Shown: positions 32,797 through 41,890 of the stretch, in pieces
How positions within the stretch are numbered: the first letter of the stretch is position 1
Layout of the letters: every line of letters begins with the position of its first letter
DNA from: Vreelandella sp042466685
GTDB taxonomy: Bacteria; Pseudomonadota; Gammaproteobacteria; Pseudomonadales; Halomonadaceae
Reading direction: 5' to 3'
Assembly (NCBI RefSeq): GCF_042466685.1
Contig: NZ_CP170448.1
Location: 2,604,001-2,668,000, forward strand
Length of the DNA stretch: 64,000 nt
Position numbers and translations under genes: made by a program
The notes under the pieces: model-generated
What the model was told of the DNA's origin: nothing
Seen by the model: only the letters and a program-made list of their open reading frames with translations
Database searches by the model: none

Positions 32797-33987
32797 ATGT
32801 TTGAGCATATTGAGCGAGTCCCAGGAGACGCCATTCTCGGGCTGATCGAAGCTTTCAAAAAAGATACCAATCCGCAAAAAGTGGATCTAGGTGTTGGTGT
32901 TTACCGCGACACCCAGGGCAATACGCCGGTAATGCGCGCCGTTAAGGAAGCAGAAGCTCGCCTGCTCAAGAATGAAACGACGAAAACCTATATCGGTTCT
33001 CACGGCGCCCCCAGCTATGGTGAAGTCGTGCTTCCCATGGTATTCGGCGCCGAGTCACCGGTACTCAAGGCCAACCGTGCCAGCGCTACCCAGTCGCCTG
33101 GCGGTACCGGCGCTCTGCGCTTGGCTGCTGACTTCATCTCGACACAGCTGCCGGGCAAAGGTATCTGGGTCAGCGACCCAACCTGGCCCAACCACCACGG
33201 AATTTTCACCGCGGCGGGCATTGCACTGCACAAATACCCCTATGTAGACCCCGACAACCGTCTGGACTTTGACGGTATGCGGGCAGCGCTAAAAAGCATC
33301 CCTGAAGGCGATGTGGTGGTACTCCACGCCTGCTGCCACAACCCGACCGGGTTTGATCTTTCCCACGCCCAATGGCAGGAAGTGCTGGAAATTGTCCGTG
33401 AACGCAAGCTACTGCCGTTGATCGACTTTGCCTATCAGGGCTTTGGCGAAGGCCTGGATGAGGATGCTTACGGCGTTCGCCTGCTGGCAGAAAACCTCGA
33501 CGAAGCGATCATCACCAGCTCCTGCTCCAAGAACTTCGGTATTTATTGCGAGCGTACCGGTTGTTTAATCATGGTGGCAAAAGACAGTGAGCAGATGGAT
33601 AACATTCGCTCACAGGTCGCGATCGTTGCCCGGGAAAACTACTCCAACCCGCCTGCTCACGGTGGCGCTATCGTCAGCGAGATTCTCCACGACCCAGAGC
33701 TAACTGCGCTATGGCGCGAAGAGCTCACCGAAATGCGCGACCGGATTAACACCCTGCGTCGCGACTTCGTAGAAGCACTTAAGCCCTACGGGCTGGATGA
33801 AAAGTACGCCTGCGTAGCAGAGCAGCGAGGCATGTTCTCCTACACCGGCTTAACGCCGGAGCAGGTGGATCGTCTACGCGATGAGTTTGGCATCTACATG
33901 GTGCGCTCAGGCCGCGCCAACGTAGCAGGCTTCTCCCATGAAAACCTGCCCTACCTGGCCAAAGCGATCGCCGCTGTCAACGACTAG
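32797..33987 (+). CDS. phhC: Aromatic amino acid aminotransferase
   Basis: A 396-residue PLP enzyme of aminotransferase class I, closely related to TyrB and AspC. Conserved features are VDLGVGVYRDTQGNTPVM, QSPGGTGALRLAADF, HACCHNPTGFD and the PLP-lysine region SSCSKNFGIYCERTG. Context next to phhB suggests a role in phenylalanine and tyrosine transamination; aspartate activity cannot be excluded. It starts directly after the phhB stop and ends at a strong terminator. Confidence 0.88.
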   Translation: MFEHIERVPGDAILGLIEAFKKDTNPQKVDLGVGVYRDTQGNTPVMRAVKEAEARLLKNETTKTYIGSHGAPSYGEVVLPMVFGAESPVLKANRASATQSPGGTGALRLAADFISTQLPGKGIWVSDPTWPNHHGIFTAAGIALHKYPYVDPDNRLDFDGMRAALKSIPEGDVVVLHACCHNPTGFDLSHAQWQEVLEIVRERKLLPLIDFAYQGFGEGLDEDAYGVRLLAENLDEAIITSSCSKNFGIYCERTGCLIMVAKDSEQMDNIRSQVAIVARENYSNPPAHGGAIVSEILHDPELTALWREELTEMRDRINTLRRDFVEALKPYGLDEKYACVAEQRGMFSYTGLTPEQVDRLRDEFGIYMVRSGRANVAGFSHENLPYLAKAIAAVND

Positions 33988-34024
33988 GTAACGTCCGAGC
34001 ACTTAACAGGTACTACCGCACTAC

Positions 34025-34052
34025 AAACGCCCAGGTCTTCCTGGGCGTTTTT
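34025..34052 (+). terminator. Terminator of phhBC
   Basis: AAACGCCCAGG (34025-34035) pairs perfectly with CCTGGGCGTTT (34040-34050) across a TCTT loop and runs into five T residues, 38 bases after the phhC stop. Confidence 0.9.
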
Positions 34053-34082
34053 GTGTGCTGAGCGTTTTTGCGTACCGGGCAC

Positions 34083-34098
34083 TTGACCGATCAGTCAA
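34083..34098 (+). promoter_or_regulatory. Inverted repeat upstream of the NCS2 permease gene, candidate operator
   Basis: TTGAC-N6-GTCAA with an internal GATC lies 59 bases before the permease ribosome-binding site. The left half could also serve as a -35 box. The symmetrical form suggests a dimeric repressor, but which one is unknown. Confidence 0.35.
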
Positions 34099-34156
34099 CA
34101 CTTCGGCACACTCAGCGTTGCCTTGTATACAACACACCATAATCAAGAGGCTTATC

Positions 34157-35641
34157 ATGGCGGCTGCCAACACCCACTACCCCTGGTATAAAAAAGAAGA
34201 TACTGACGCGTTCTTCGCCCTGTTTCAAAACAACATTGCCAACTTTGTGATTATCGCCATCACTATGCTGGGCATGGGCTTTCCCTCCTCCATTGTCTAT
34301 GGGCAAGTGCTGCCAGGTGCTGCGGTAGCGGTAATGGTGGGTAACTTCTACTATGCGTGGAGCGCGGCAAGGCTAGCCCGCAAGGAGAATCGCAGCGATG
34401 TGACGGCGCTCTCATACGGCATCTCAACACCGGTGATGTTCGTATTTCTGTTCGGTGTGTTACTCCCCGCCAAACAGCTCACCGGCGATGCAGAAATGGC
34501 CTGGAAAGTAGCGGTGGCTGCCTGCTTTATTAGCGGCGCCATTGAAGCCGCGATCAGCGCGATTGGCCGCTGGGTGCAGTATCACCTGCCGCGTGCCGCC
34601 ATGCTGGGCGCCGTTGCCGGGGTCGCCCTGACCTTTATCGCCGGTGAAATGCTGTTTAAAACGTTGGAAATGCCGGTTATTGGCCTGCTGGTGTTAGCAA
34701 TCATTATTGTTGGTCTGGTCGCACGAGTGAGTATGCCGTTTAAACTGCCCACTTCACTCTTTGCCATCATCATTGGTACCGCCATGGCTTATTTGATTGG
34801 CGATGCCGGCACCGAACGCTTTAGCGATGCCTTTACCCACCTGGGCTTTTATCCGCTGCTTCCCAATCTCGCTTGGTTCGAAGGGCTGGGGTTACTGCTG
34901 ACCAGTATGCTCGCGGTACTCACCGTGGTGCTGCCAATCACGCTCTATAACGCCATTGAGACCATGAACAATGTAGAGGCGATGGAAGCCGCGGGCGATA
35001 AGTACGATGTACGCGAGTGTCAGGCAGTCGATGGTGCAGGCACCATGATTGGCGCACTGTTTGGCGGCGTCTTTCCCACCACGGTTTATATAGCGACAGT
35101 GGGGGCCAAGTGGATGGGCGCAGGCCGAGGCTACAGCCTGCTCAACGGTGCGGTATATGCGCTGGCCACCATGTTTGGCTTAATCGCCGCCCTGGCCGCC
35201 ATCATTCCCGTTTCCGTGGTCGCGCCTATTTTGGTCTTTGTTGGTATGTCGATGATAGCCACCGCGTTTCAAGCCAACGACACGCGCTACTACCCTGCCG
35301 TAGCGCTGGCCATGCTGCCCTACTTCGCCAACTACGTAATGACGCGCTTTAACCGCGGGGCGGGCGAGGTAGTCACCGACATTTCCAGCGCCATTGTGGT
35401 GATGGGCCAAGGCGCCATGTTCATGGCTATACTGCTCGGCGCGATGACTGTCTCGGTAATTGATCATCAGTTTAAACGCGCCGCCGCCTTTGCGGCGATT
35501 GCGGCGGGCTTTTCGTTTTTTGGCCTAATGCACGCACCGAAACTATCACTCAATGCCGCCCCTGAGTTCGTGATGGGCTACCTGGGTATGGCGTTGCTAT
35601 TTATCTACTTCTCTTTTCAGGAAGCTGGGCACCGGCGTTAA
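34157..35641 (+). CDS. NCS2-like purine/xanthine permease family protein
   Basis: A 494-residue membrane protein with about 13 helices, distantly related to AzgA/NCS2 permeases (TALSYGISTPVMFVFLFGVLLP and MIGALFGGVFPTTVYI, where NCS2 proteins have their substrate-binding segments). The frame is open from 34055, but ATG at 34157 (MAAANTHYPWYKKED) has AAGAGG upstream and lies past the inverted repeat. It overlaps the convergent MATE gene by four bases at the stops. Substrate unknown. Confidence 0.72.
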   Translation: MAAANTHYPWYKKEDTDAFFALFQNNIANFVIIAITMLGMGFPSSIVYGQVLPGAAVAVMVGNFYYAWSAARLARKENRSDVTALSYGISTPVMFVFLFGVLLPAKQLTGDAEMAWKVAVAACFISGAIEAAISAIGRWVQYHLPRAAMLGAVAGVALTFIAGEMLFKTLEMPVIGLLVLAIIIVGLVARVSMPFKLPTSLFAIIIGTAMAYLIGDAGTERFSDAFTHLGFYPLLPNLAWFEGLGLLLTSMLAVLTVVLPITLYNAIETMNNVEAMEAAGDKYDVRECQAVDGAGTMIGALFGGVFPTTVYIATVGAKWMGAGRGYSLLNGAVYALATMFGLIAALAAIIPVSVVAPILVFVGMSMIATAFQANDTRYYPAVALAMLPYFANYVMTRFNRGAGEVVTDISSAIVVMGQGAMFMAILLGAMTVSVIDHQFKRAAAFAAIAAGFSFFGLMHAPKLSLNAAPEFVMGYLGMALLFIYFSFQEAGHRR

Positions 35642-36984
35642 TTGACGAATCCCGCCTGCCGATGCGGGCGGGAGAGAATACGCCGCAGGACTTGCCATGC
35701 CATCAAGCCTGCCAGCAGGTTACCCACAGCGGCGCCTGCCGCAAGCCCCCACCAGCCGAACAACTGCGAGCCCAGCCACAAACAGGGCAAATAGCAAATA
35801 AACAGCCGTGCGCTGGATAACAGCATCGCTCGCAGCGGCCAACCTAGGGCGTTCCCCGCCGAAACCACGATCATACAGACGCCCAGCGCTGCGTAGCTGG
35901 GCAGCAGAAAGCGGATGAGCAGCGTCAACTCACTCTGCACCTCAGGATTACCCGCTAAGGCCTTGGCCAACCAGGGGGCTCCCAGGGCCAGCAGTACGCC
36001 GAGACTGAGCTGCCAAACCAGTGCCACTTTTATCGCCAAGCGCATAAGCTGCTGAATCTGCGCCCAATCACCGGCACCATAGCAGCGACCTAACCACGGC
36101 GGTAGCGACATGGTCATGGCCAGAATGGCCATCAGCGAAAGCGTTTCCAAACGGCTCGCCAAGCCCCAAGCCGCCACTTCACTTTCACCCAGCGCAGCCA
36201 CCACTGAGATAGCCAGCATCGCTGCCAAGGGCGGCATTAATTGGCTGACCATCGCTGGGGCGGCAATGCCTGTAAATGGGCGCCAGGAGTGCTTTGCCTC
36301 TAGCCACAGCCCCTGCCGTGATGCCCACTGGCGTTTGAACAGTTTACGCGTCGTCACCATCAGCCCCACTGTAAAGGCAATGACGGTTGCCCAGGCAGCG
36401 CCGGGCAACCCCCAGCCCTGCCAATCGCCGACCCCAAAAATCAGCAGAGGATCGAGCGCAAGGTTAACAAAGCTACTCAGCACCATCATCTTGCCCGGCA
36501 ACCGGGTATCCCCATGGGCACGAAAGACGCTATAACTGAAATAGAGCAGCGCCCCCAGCCACGCGGATAACAGCTGCGGCCCCCAGTAGATATAGATATA
36601 TGAGAGCGTGGCCGCATCGGCACCCAGCAGACGAAAAATGGGCACATGGAATAGCCACAGAGCGATCGCCAATAGACCGATTACTCCACCGCCAGCCATT
36701 AACACCAAACTGCTTAAGCGCCTCGCCCGCTCGCCTTCTCCTGCACCTAGCGCCCGGGAAATCAGCGCGGCAATGGCAATACCCATGCCTACCTGAATAC
36801 CGATAATCAGGAAGGAGAGCGGAAAGGTGAACGACTGAGCGGCGAGCTGAGCAGTTCCTAAACGGGCAATAAAGGCGCTATCAACAAGTTGAAAACCCAA
36901 TAGTGCCAACACCCCGATGGCCATAGGCCAGGTTTGACGCCATAGGGTTATTGCCAACTCCCGTTGCTGCATCACCATTGCCAA
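35638..36984 (-). CDS. MATE-family multidrug efflux protein
   Basis: A 448-residue exporter with twelve helices in two MatE repeats, exchanging cationic compounds for sodium or protons. The start region LWRQTWPMAIGVLALLGFQLVDSAFIARLG and the repeat-like WGLPGAAWATVIAF fit the family. The start is taken as TTG at 36984, because AGGAG sits seven bases before it; ATG codons at 36978 and 36972 are farther from that site. It converges with the permease gene, overlapping by four bases. Confidence 0.88.
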   Translation of the reverse strand: MAMVMQQRELAITLWRQTWPMAIGVLALLGFQLVDSAFIARLGTAQLAAQSFTFPLSFLIIGIQVGMGIAIAALISRALGAGEGERARRLSSLVLMAGGGVIGLLAIALWLFHVPIFRLLGADAATLSYIYIYWGPQLLSAWLGALLYFSYSVFRAHGDTRLPGKMMVLSSFVNLALDPLLIFGVGDWQGWGLPGAAWATVIAFTVGLMVTTRKLFKRQWASRQGLWLEAKHSWRPFTGIAAPAMVSQLMPPLAAMLAISVVAALGESEVAAWGLASRLETLSLMAILAMTMSLPPWLGRCYGAGDWAQIQQLMRLAIKVALVWQLSLGVLLALGAPWLAKALAGNPEVQSELTLLIRFLLPSYAALGVCMIVVSAGNALGWPLRAMLLSSARLFICYLPCLWLGSQLFGWWGLAAGAAVGNLLAGLMAWQVLRRILSRPHRQAGFVN

Positions 36985-37013
36985 ATCAACTCTCCTGTTT
37001 TCACCTTAAACAC

Positions 37014-37050
37014 AAAAAACGCCACCACCCCTCGCAGGGTGGTGGCGTTT
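37014..37050 (-). terminator. Terminator of the yceI operon
   Basis: A perfect 14-base-pair stem, AAACGCCACCACCC (37017-37030) with GGGTGGTGGCGTTT (37037-37050), has a six-base loop and ends in six T residues on the minus strand. Confidence 0.92.
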
Positions 37051-37065
37051 AATTAAACCGACGCT

Positions 37066-37650
37066 TTACTGACGAATACCTTCAAACGTCACGTATAGCT
37101 CAAGCTCATGCATGGATTCAGGGAAATCGCTCATGTCGATACCATAATCACCCAGGGTCAGCGTGGTGCTACCCTCAAAGCCAGCGCGGTAGTTGCCCCA
37201 AGGGTCATCGCCCTCACCCATCAGCGTCACCGGCATTTCAATTTCCTGGGTTTCGCCGTGCAGGGTTAAATCCCCCGTCAGCACACCTTCACTGTCGCCG
37301 GTGGACTCAAAGCCGGTTGATGTAAAGGTAGCCGTCGGAAACTCGCTAGCATTGAGGAAGTCATCGCTTAAGATGTGACGATCGCGCTCAGCATGGTTGC
37401 TGGTCAGGCTATTAACCTGCACTTCGATTTCGGCAGAAGAAGCATCCAAATCTTCTGGATCGTAAGCAAACTGGCCCTCGAACTCTTCGAAGCTACCCAG
37501 AATGTAAGAGAAGCCCAGGTGAGAAATTTTGAATTGAATAAAGGCGTGCTGGCCTTCGGTGTCAATTTGGTAATCAGCTGCCTGGGCTTGGCTCAAAGGT
37601 ACCAGCGCTGCGGCGGCAATCGCAGAGGCAAATGCAGTCTTCTTTAACAT
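37066..37650 (-). CDS. yceI: YceI-family periplasmic lipid-binding protein
   Basis: A 194-residue secreted protein. A signal peptide (about 24 residues, ending SQAQA) is followed by the YceI beta-barrel, a lipocalin-like fold that binds isoprenoid or quinone-type lipids. Family segments are YQIDTEGQHAFIQFKISHLGFSYILG, DRHILSDDFLNASEFP and LTLHGETQE. ATG at 37650 has AAGGAG nine bases upstream. It lies downstream of a cytochrome b561 gene, as in E. coli (yceJ-yceI), suggesting a shared role in quinone handling or stress response. Confidence 0.9.
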   Translation of the reverse strand: MLKKTAFASAIAAAALVPLSQAQAADYQIDTEGQHAFIQFKISHLGFSYILGSFEEFEGQFAYDPEDLDASSAEIEVQVNSLTSNHAERDRHILSDDFLNASEFPTATFTSTGFESTGDSEGVLTGDLTLHGETQEIEMPVTLMGEGDDPWGNYRAGFEGSTTLTLGDYGIDMSDFPESMHELELYVTFEGIRQ

Positions 37651-37732
37651 AATCAACAACTCCTTGGGTTACTTAATAAACACCGTGACAGGCGGATACC
37701 ACCTTCACAGCGGTCAAAACGAATCGACATTA

Positions 37733-38296
37733 CTACTTTGGATCATTATGCATGCTGTAAGCTGGATTAAGCATACGCATCAGCGTTGCGTGCTTGTCTA
37801 GCCAGTGATGCTTGAGCGCTGCAAGCGCATGTCCACCGGCCAGAATCATTAGCGCCAAAGCGCTGTACCAATGGATATCACCCGCCACACTTGCCTGATT
37901 AGGCAGGTCATATAAGAGCGCGGGCACTTCAAACCAACCAAATACACTGATACCACGGCCATCGGCGGTAGAGATCAAGTAGCCGCTCACCATGACACCT
38001 AATACAAGCACATAAAGAGCAATATGACCGAGATGAGCGGCAATAGTTTCTAAACGGCTACCCTCTGCACGGGGTGTCGGCTGGATAAAGCGCCACACCA
38101 AGCGCGCCAGGGTGGCAAACAGCAGCAGGATTCCAATGGAGCGGTGCACCCAAGGCCCCTGATTATACCAAGGGTCGTAATAGCCCAGATCGGTCATCCA
38201 CCAGCCCAACGCAAACAGGCCGATAATGGTCAGCGCGCTTAGCCAGTGGAATAGGATACTGATCAATCCCCATCCGCTGCGACTGTTCCGCAACAT
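37733..38296 (-). CDS. yceJ: Cytochrome b561 (YceJ-like)
   Basis: A 187-residue membrane cytochrome with four helices. Histidines in SILFHWLSALTI, WVHRSIGILLL, GDIHWYSALALM and GGHALAALKHHW provide two b-haem ligands pairs. It would transfer electrons from quinols across the membrane. ATG at 38296 is used because GAGGA lies eight bases before it. It precedes yceI by 82 bases and is probably co-transcribed. Confidence 0.9.
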   Translation of the reverse strand: MLRNSRSGWGLISILFHWLSALTIIGLFALGWWMTDLGYYDPWYNQGPWVHRSIGILLLFATLARLVWRFIQPTPRAEGSRLETIAAHLGHIALYVLVLGVMVSGYLISTADGRGISVFGWFEVPALLYDLPNQASVAGDIHWYSALALMILAGGHALAALKHHWLDKHATLMRMLNPAYSMHNDPK

Positions 38297-38684
38297 TGTG
38301 CTATTCCTCATTTTAGCTATGACTACTTCTTATCTATGACTGCTGCTTGTCTATTACTGCTTCGGCTTCGCCAGCTCGCTTACTAGATTCTGGATTACGC
38401 TATTCATCCACGCCTAGAACCTTACCGCTATAGGCTACTGAAAACCTCTGAAAAAAGCAGAATATTTCATTCGTAAAAACCATTGAATAAGCAGCTAATG
38501 ATTTTTACGCGACGCCTTTCTAAAAAGACGACCAACACATTCATTCTATAAAATCGAACAAAAAAAGCAAATTTAATCAATTTTATCATTTTATTTGCGC
38601 GCTTAATATTAGCGCATGTCCTAAGAGACATTGTGCAACGATCTCAAAAGCTGCACACAAATTTTCCATTAGAGAGCGCCAATC
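38297..38684. other. AT-rich intergenic region between yceJ and a small secreted-protein gene
   Basis: A 388-base gap without coding potential. From about 38450 it becomes markedly AT-rich compared with its surroundings. It contains a near-palindrome GCGCTTAATATTAGCGC at 38599-38615, about 70 bases before the small gene, which may be part of its promoter. No clear sigma70 hexamer pair or RNA structure was recognised. Confidence 0.5.
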
Positions 38685-38963
38685 ATGAAAAAAATCACCC
38701 TTATCACCGCTATTGCCATGACATTAACTTCTACTGCCGTTCTAGCTGAACAGGGATCTGGCGAACTTAACCAGATTGTTCACTCTAGCTCTTCAGCGAA
38801 CCACAGCACTAACTCTTTGTATATGACGCCGGCTGATTTGCCTTTGGTCAACGGCGGTGCAGAGAAAAACAGCGTTGCGGCACCAAGCTCGGATATCGAT
38901 CACTCAGCCAGTAATGAAGACGAGATTGCGCTGTCAGACTTGCCCCACCGCAACGCTTCATAA
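38685..38963 (+). CDS. Small secreted protein of unknown function
   Basis: A 92-residue protein with a clear signal peptide (MKKITLITAIAMTLTSTAVLA, cleavage before EQGS) and a short mature part of 71 residues rich in Ser, Asn and acidic residues. No cysteine or known domain is seen. Two similar short motifs, PADLPLVNG and LSDLPHRN, occur in the mature part. TTAGAGAG precedes the ATG and a strong terminator follows, which supports a real, separately transcribed gene. Confidence 0.65.
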   Translation: MKKITLITAIAMTLTSTAVLAEQGSGELNQIVHSSSSANHSTNSLYMTPADLPLVNGGAEKNSVAAPSSDIDHSASNEDEIALSDLPHRNAS

Positions 38964-39019
38964 AACACATAATGGTTCTTTGCTTGTGCAGCATATGATC
39001 CTTTAGGTGTTAAAAATGC

Positions 39020-39052
39020 GAAAAACCCACCTTCATCAGAGGTGGGTTTTTC
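39020..39052. terminator. Bidirectional terminator between the small secreted-protein gene and metZ
   Basis: GAAAAACCCACCT (39020-39032) pairs perfectly with AGGTGGGTTTTTC (39040-39052), with T-runs in both directions. It ends the large minus-strand biosynthetic block as well as the small plus-strand gene. Confidence 0.9.
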
Positions 39053-39080
39053 GTTACCGGGCCGGGCTGCTCACTATCAA

Positions 39081-40277
39081 CTAGCCAGCCAGAATGTCCA
39101 GGCCTCGGGCAAGGTCGCGTTGAATATCCTGCTGGCTCTCGAGACCTACCGCCACGCGAATCAGCCCTGGTGCAATACCCGCCGCTTCTTTCTGCGTATC
39201 GGATAAACGGCCATGGGTGGTTGTCGCAGGATGAGTAATGGTGGTTTTAACATCCCCCAAGTTGCCGGTGATAGAGAGCATGCGGGTCGCATCGATAACC
39301 TGCCACGCCCCCTCCTGACCACCCTTCGCTTCAAAACCCAATACGGCGCCAAACCCCTTTTGCTGCTGTTTGGCCAAGTCGTGCTGGGGGTGATTTTCCA
39401 GACCGCTATAGAAGACTTGGTTAACCGCCGGATGGGCATCTAGCCAGCGCGCCAGGGTCAAGGCGTTGTCACAGTGAGCATTCATACGCAGCGCCAGGGT
39501 TTCCAGACCCTTGGTAAAAATCCACGCATTGAAGGGGCTTAGGCAAGGCCCGCAGGTGCGCACCACGCCGAACACCTCTTCAAGCAGCGCATGGCTACCA
39601 ACCACAGCGCCACCCACTGCACGGCCTTGGCCGTCCAGATACTTGGTCGCCGAGTGAATGACCAAATCAGCGCCTAGCGCCAGGGGCTGCTGAAGTGCCG
39701 GGGTGAGAAAGCAGTTATCTATCGCCAGTAGCGCGTTGTGACGCTTTGCCAGCGCAGCCAGGGCCGGTATATCAGCAATTTCTGAAAGCGGATTTGAGGG
39801 CGTTTCGGCAAACAGTAGTCGCGTTTTAGGGCCGATCGCCGCTTCCCAGGCTGAGACACTGGAAAGCTCCACGTAGCGCGTGGTAATACCCAGCTTGCCT
39901 AAGTACTTATCGAACAGGCTAACCGTAGACCCAAACAGCGACCGGGAAGCCACTATCTCGTCCCCCGCGGAAAGCAACGCCAGCGCGGTAGAGAGAATCG
40001 CTGACATACCCGAACTGGTGGCGACACAGCGCTCGCCGCCCTCAAGGGCCGCTAAGCGGCGCTCAAACGTATGCACCGTCGGGTTGGTAAAGCGCGAGTA
40101 AACGTTGCCCGGCTCCTGACCACCAAATTTACGCGCCGCTTCGGCAGCGCTTGCGTAAACAAAGCTTGAGGTCGGAAATATAGGCTCCGAGTGCTCCTGT
40201 TCAAAGGTGCGCTGATGGCCTGCACGGATCGCCAGCGTCTCAAGTGACCACTCATCCTGGGGATTGTCATCATGCAT
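39081..40277 (-). CDS. metZ: O-succinylhomoserine sulfhydrylase
   Basis: A 398-residue PLP enzyme forming homocysteine directly from O-succinylhomoserine and sulfide, as in Pseudomonas. The family motifs are RAGHQRTFEQEHSEPIF, YSRFTNPTVHTFERRLAALE, DNCFLTPALQQPLALGAD and the PLP-lysine HSATKYLDGQGR. AGGAG lies nine bases before the start. It follows purF by 12 bases, the conserved purF-metZ order. Confidence 0.95.
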   Translation of the reverse strand: MHDDNPQDEWSLETLAIRAGHQRTFEQEHSEPIFPTSSFVYASAAEAARKFGGQEPGNVYSRFTNPTVHTFERRLAALEGGERCVATSSGMSAILSTALALLSAGDEIVASRSLFGSTVSLFDKYLGKLGITTRYVELSSVSAWEAAIGPKTRLLFAETPSNPLSEIADIPALAALAKRHNALLAIDNCFLTPALQQPLALGADLVIHSATKYLDGQGRAVGGAVVGSHALLEEVFGVVRTCGPCLSPFNAWIFTKGLETLALRMNAHCDNALTLARWLDAHPAVNQVFYSGLENHPQHDLAKQQQKGFGAVLGFEAKGGQEGAWQVIDATRMLSITGNLGDVKTTITHPATTTHGRLSDTQKEAAGIAPGLIRVAVGLESQQDIQRDLARGLDILAG

Positions 40278-40289
40278 ATGGCTGCTCTC

Positions 40290-41810
40290 CTAATCGTCCA
40301 GGTCGTCGTCCTGATTGTGCATATCGACCAGGGCATGGTCACCGGCGCTTTGATCCTTGGCAGAATCATTACGGCTAGCTTCCAAGGCGGCCAGGTAGGC
40401 GTCGTCGATATCGCCGGTCACGTAGTTGCCGTCAAACACCGAGCAATCAAACTCTTCCATCTCGGGATTCACTTCGCGGCAGGCCGCTTTTAGATCGTCC
40501 AGATTTTGATAGAAGATACGGTCGGCGCCGATTAGATCACCCACTTCCTCTTCGCTACGGCCATGAGCAATCAGTTCAGTCGCCGCAGGCATATCAATGC
40601 CATACACATTCGGGAAGCGAACCGGGGGCGCCGCCGAGGCAAAATAGACCTTGCGTGCACCTGCATCACGGGCCATTTGAATAATCTGCTTACAGGTGGT
40701 GCCGCGTACAATAGAGTCGTCCACTAGCAGCACGTTTTTACCTTTAAACTCAACGTCGATGGCGTTGAGTTTCTGGCGTACCGATTTTTTACGCTGGGTT
40801 TGCCCCGGCATAATAAAGGTGCGGCCAATATAGCGGTTCTTCATGAAGCCTTCGCGGTAGGTCACCCCAAGGTGCTGCGCCATTTCAAGGGCCGAGGTAC
40901 GTGACGTATCAGGGATCGGAATCACCACGTCGATATCGTGATCCGGCCACTCGTTGAGAATGCGGTCGCCTAGTTTACGCCCCATCTGCATCCGGGTGCC
41001 GTATACATAGGCCCCGTCAAGCAGGGAATCAGGGCGCGCCAGGTAAACGTGCTCAAAAATGCACGAGCGCAGCTCAGGGCGATCAGCACATACTTGGGTG
41101 TGGATATTGCCCTCAATATCGACAAAAATAGCTTCCCCCGGCGATAGATCGCGCTCAAGCTCGAAACCGCCCACATCCAAGGCAACGGATTCAGAGGCGA
41201 TCATGACCGCCTGCCCGTTCTCCTCTTCGCGAGTACCAAACACCACCGGACGAATGCCGAAGGGGTCACGGAACGCCACCATACCGAAGCCATTAATGAT
41301 CGCCACGGCCGCATAACCACCCTTACAGCGACGGTGAACGCGACGTACGGCGTCGAAGATATCTTCTGCTTCCAGGTGTAACCCCTGCTTGCCCAGCTCG
41401 TGAGCAAAGACATTGAGCAGTACTTCAGAGTCGGAACTGGTATTGATATGGCGAAGGTCAGTTGAGAACAACTCCTGCTTCAACTGCTCGGAGTTGGTCA
41501 GGTTGCCATTATGCGCCAGGGCAATACCATAAGGAGAGTTAACATAGAACGGCTGCGACTCGGCTTCACTGGAAGAGCCTGCCGTTGGGTAACGCACGTG
41601 ACCAATACCTAAGTTGCCTTTAAGGCGGGCCATATGGCGGGTATGAAATACATCACGGACCAAGCCGTTACTCTTGCGCAGTAGGAAGCGTCCCTCGCTC
41701 CATGTCATCATGCCGGCAGCGTCCTGGCCACGATGCTGAAGTACGGTCAGGGCATCGTAGATTCCCTGATTTACCGCCTGCTTGCCCAGAAGGCCCACTA
41801 TACCGCACAT
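40290..41810 (-). CDS. purF: Amidophosphoribosyltransferase
   Basis: A 506-residue enzyme catalysing the first committed step of purine synthesis. The catalytic Cys2 is exposed directly after Met1 (MCGIVGLLG), as in the E. coli type without a propeptide. The glutaminase segment VGIGHVRYPTAG-like and the PRPP site VLLVDDSIVRGTT are present. GAGGT precedes the ATG. It lies 80 bases after cvpA, the conserved gammaproteobacterial pair. Confidence 0.96.
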   Translation of the reverse strand: MCGIVGLLGKQAVNQGIYDALTVLQHRGQDAAGMMTWSEGRFLLRKSNGLVRDVFHTRHMARLKGNLGIGHVRYPTAGSSSEAESQPFYVNSPYGIALAHNGNLTNSEQLKQELFSTDLRHINTSSDSEVLLNVFAHELGKQGLHLEAEDIFDAVRRVHRRCKGGYAAVAIINGFGMVAFRDPFGIRPVVFGTREEENGQAVMIASESVALDVGGFELERDLSPGEAIFVDIEGNIHTQVCADRPELRSCIFEHVYLARPDSLLDGAYVYGTRMQMGRKLGDRILNEWPDHDIDVVIPIPDTSRTSALEMAQHLGVTYREGFMKNRYIGRTFIMPGQTQRKKSVRQKLNAIDVEFKGKNVLLVDDSIVRGTTCKQIIQMARDAGARKVYFASAAPPVRFPNVYGIDMPAATELIAHGRSEEEVGDLIGADRIFYQNLDDLKAACREVNPEMEEFDCSVFDGNYVTGDIDDAYLAALEASRNDSAKDQSAGDHALVDMHNQDDDLDD

Positions 41811-41890
41811 TCACGTTACCTCGCTTAATGCCATGGCTTGCCTATCTCTAAGCAAGCCCGAACGTTCATAGAATCAACTTCACTAACAGG

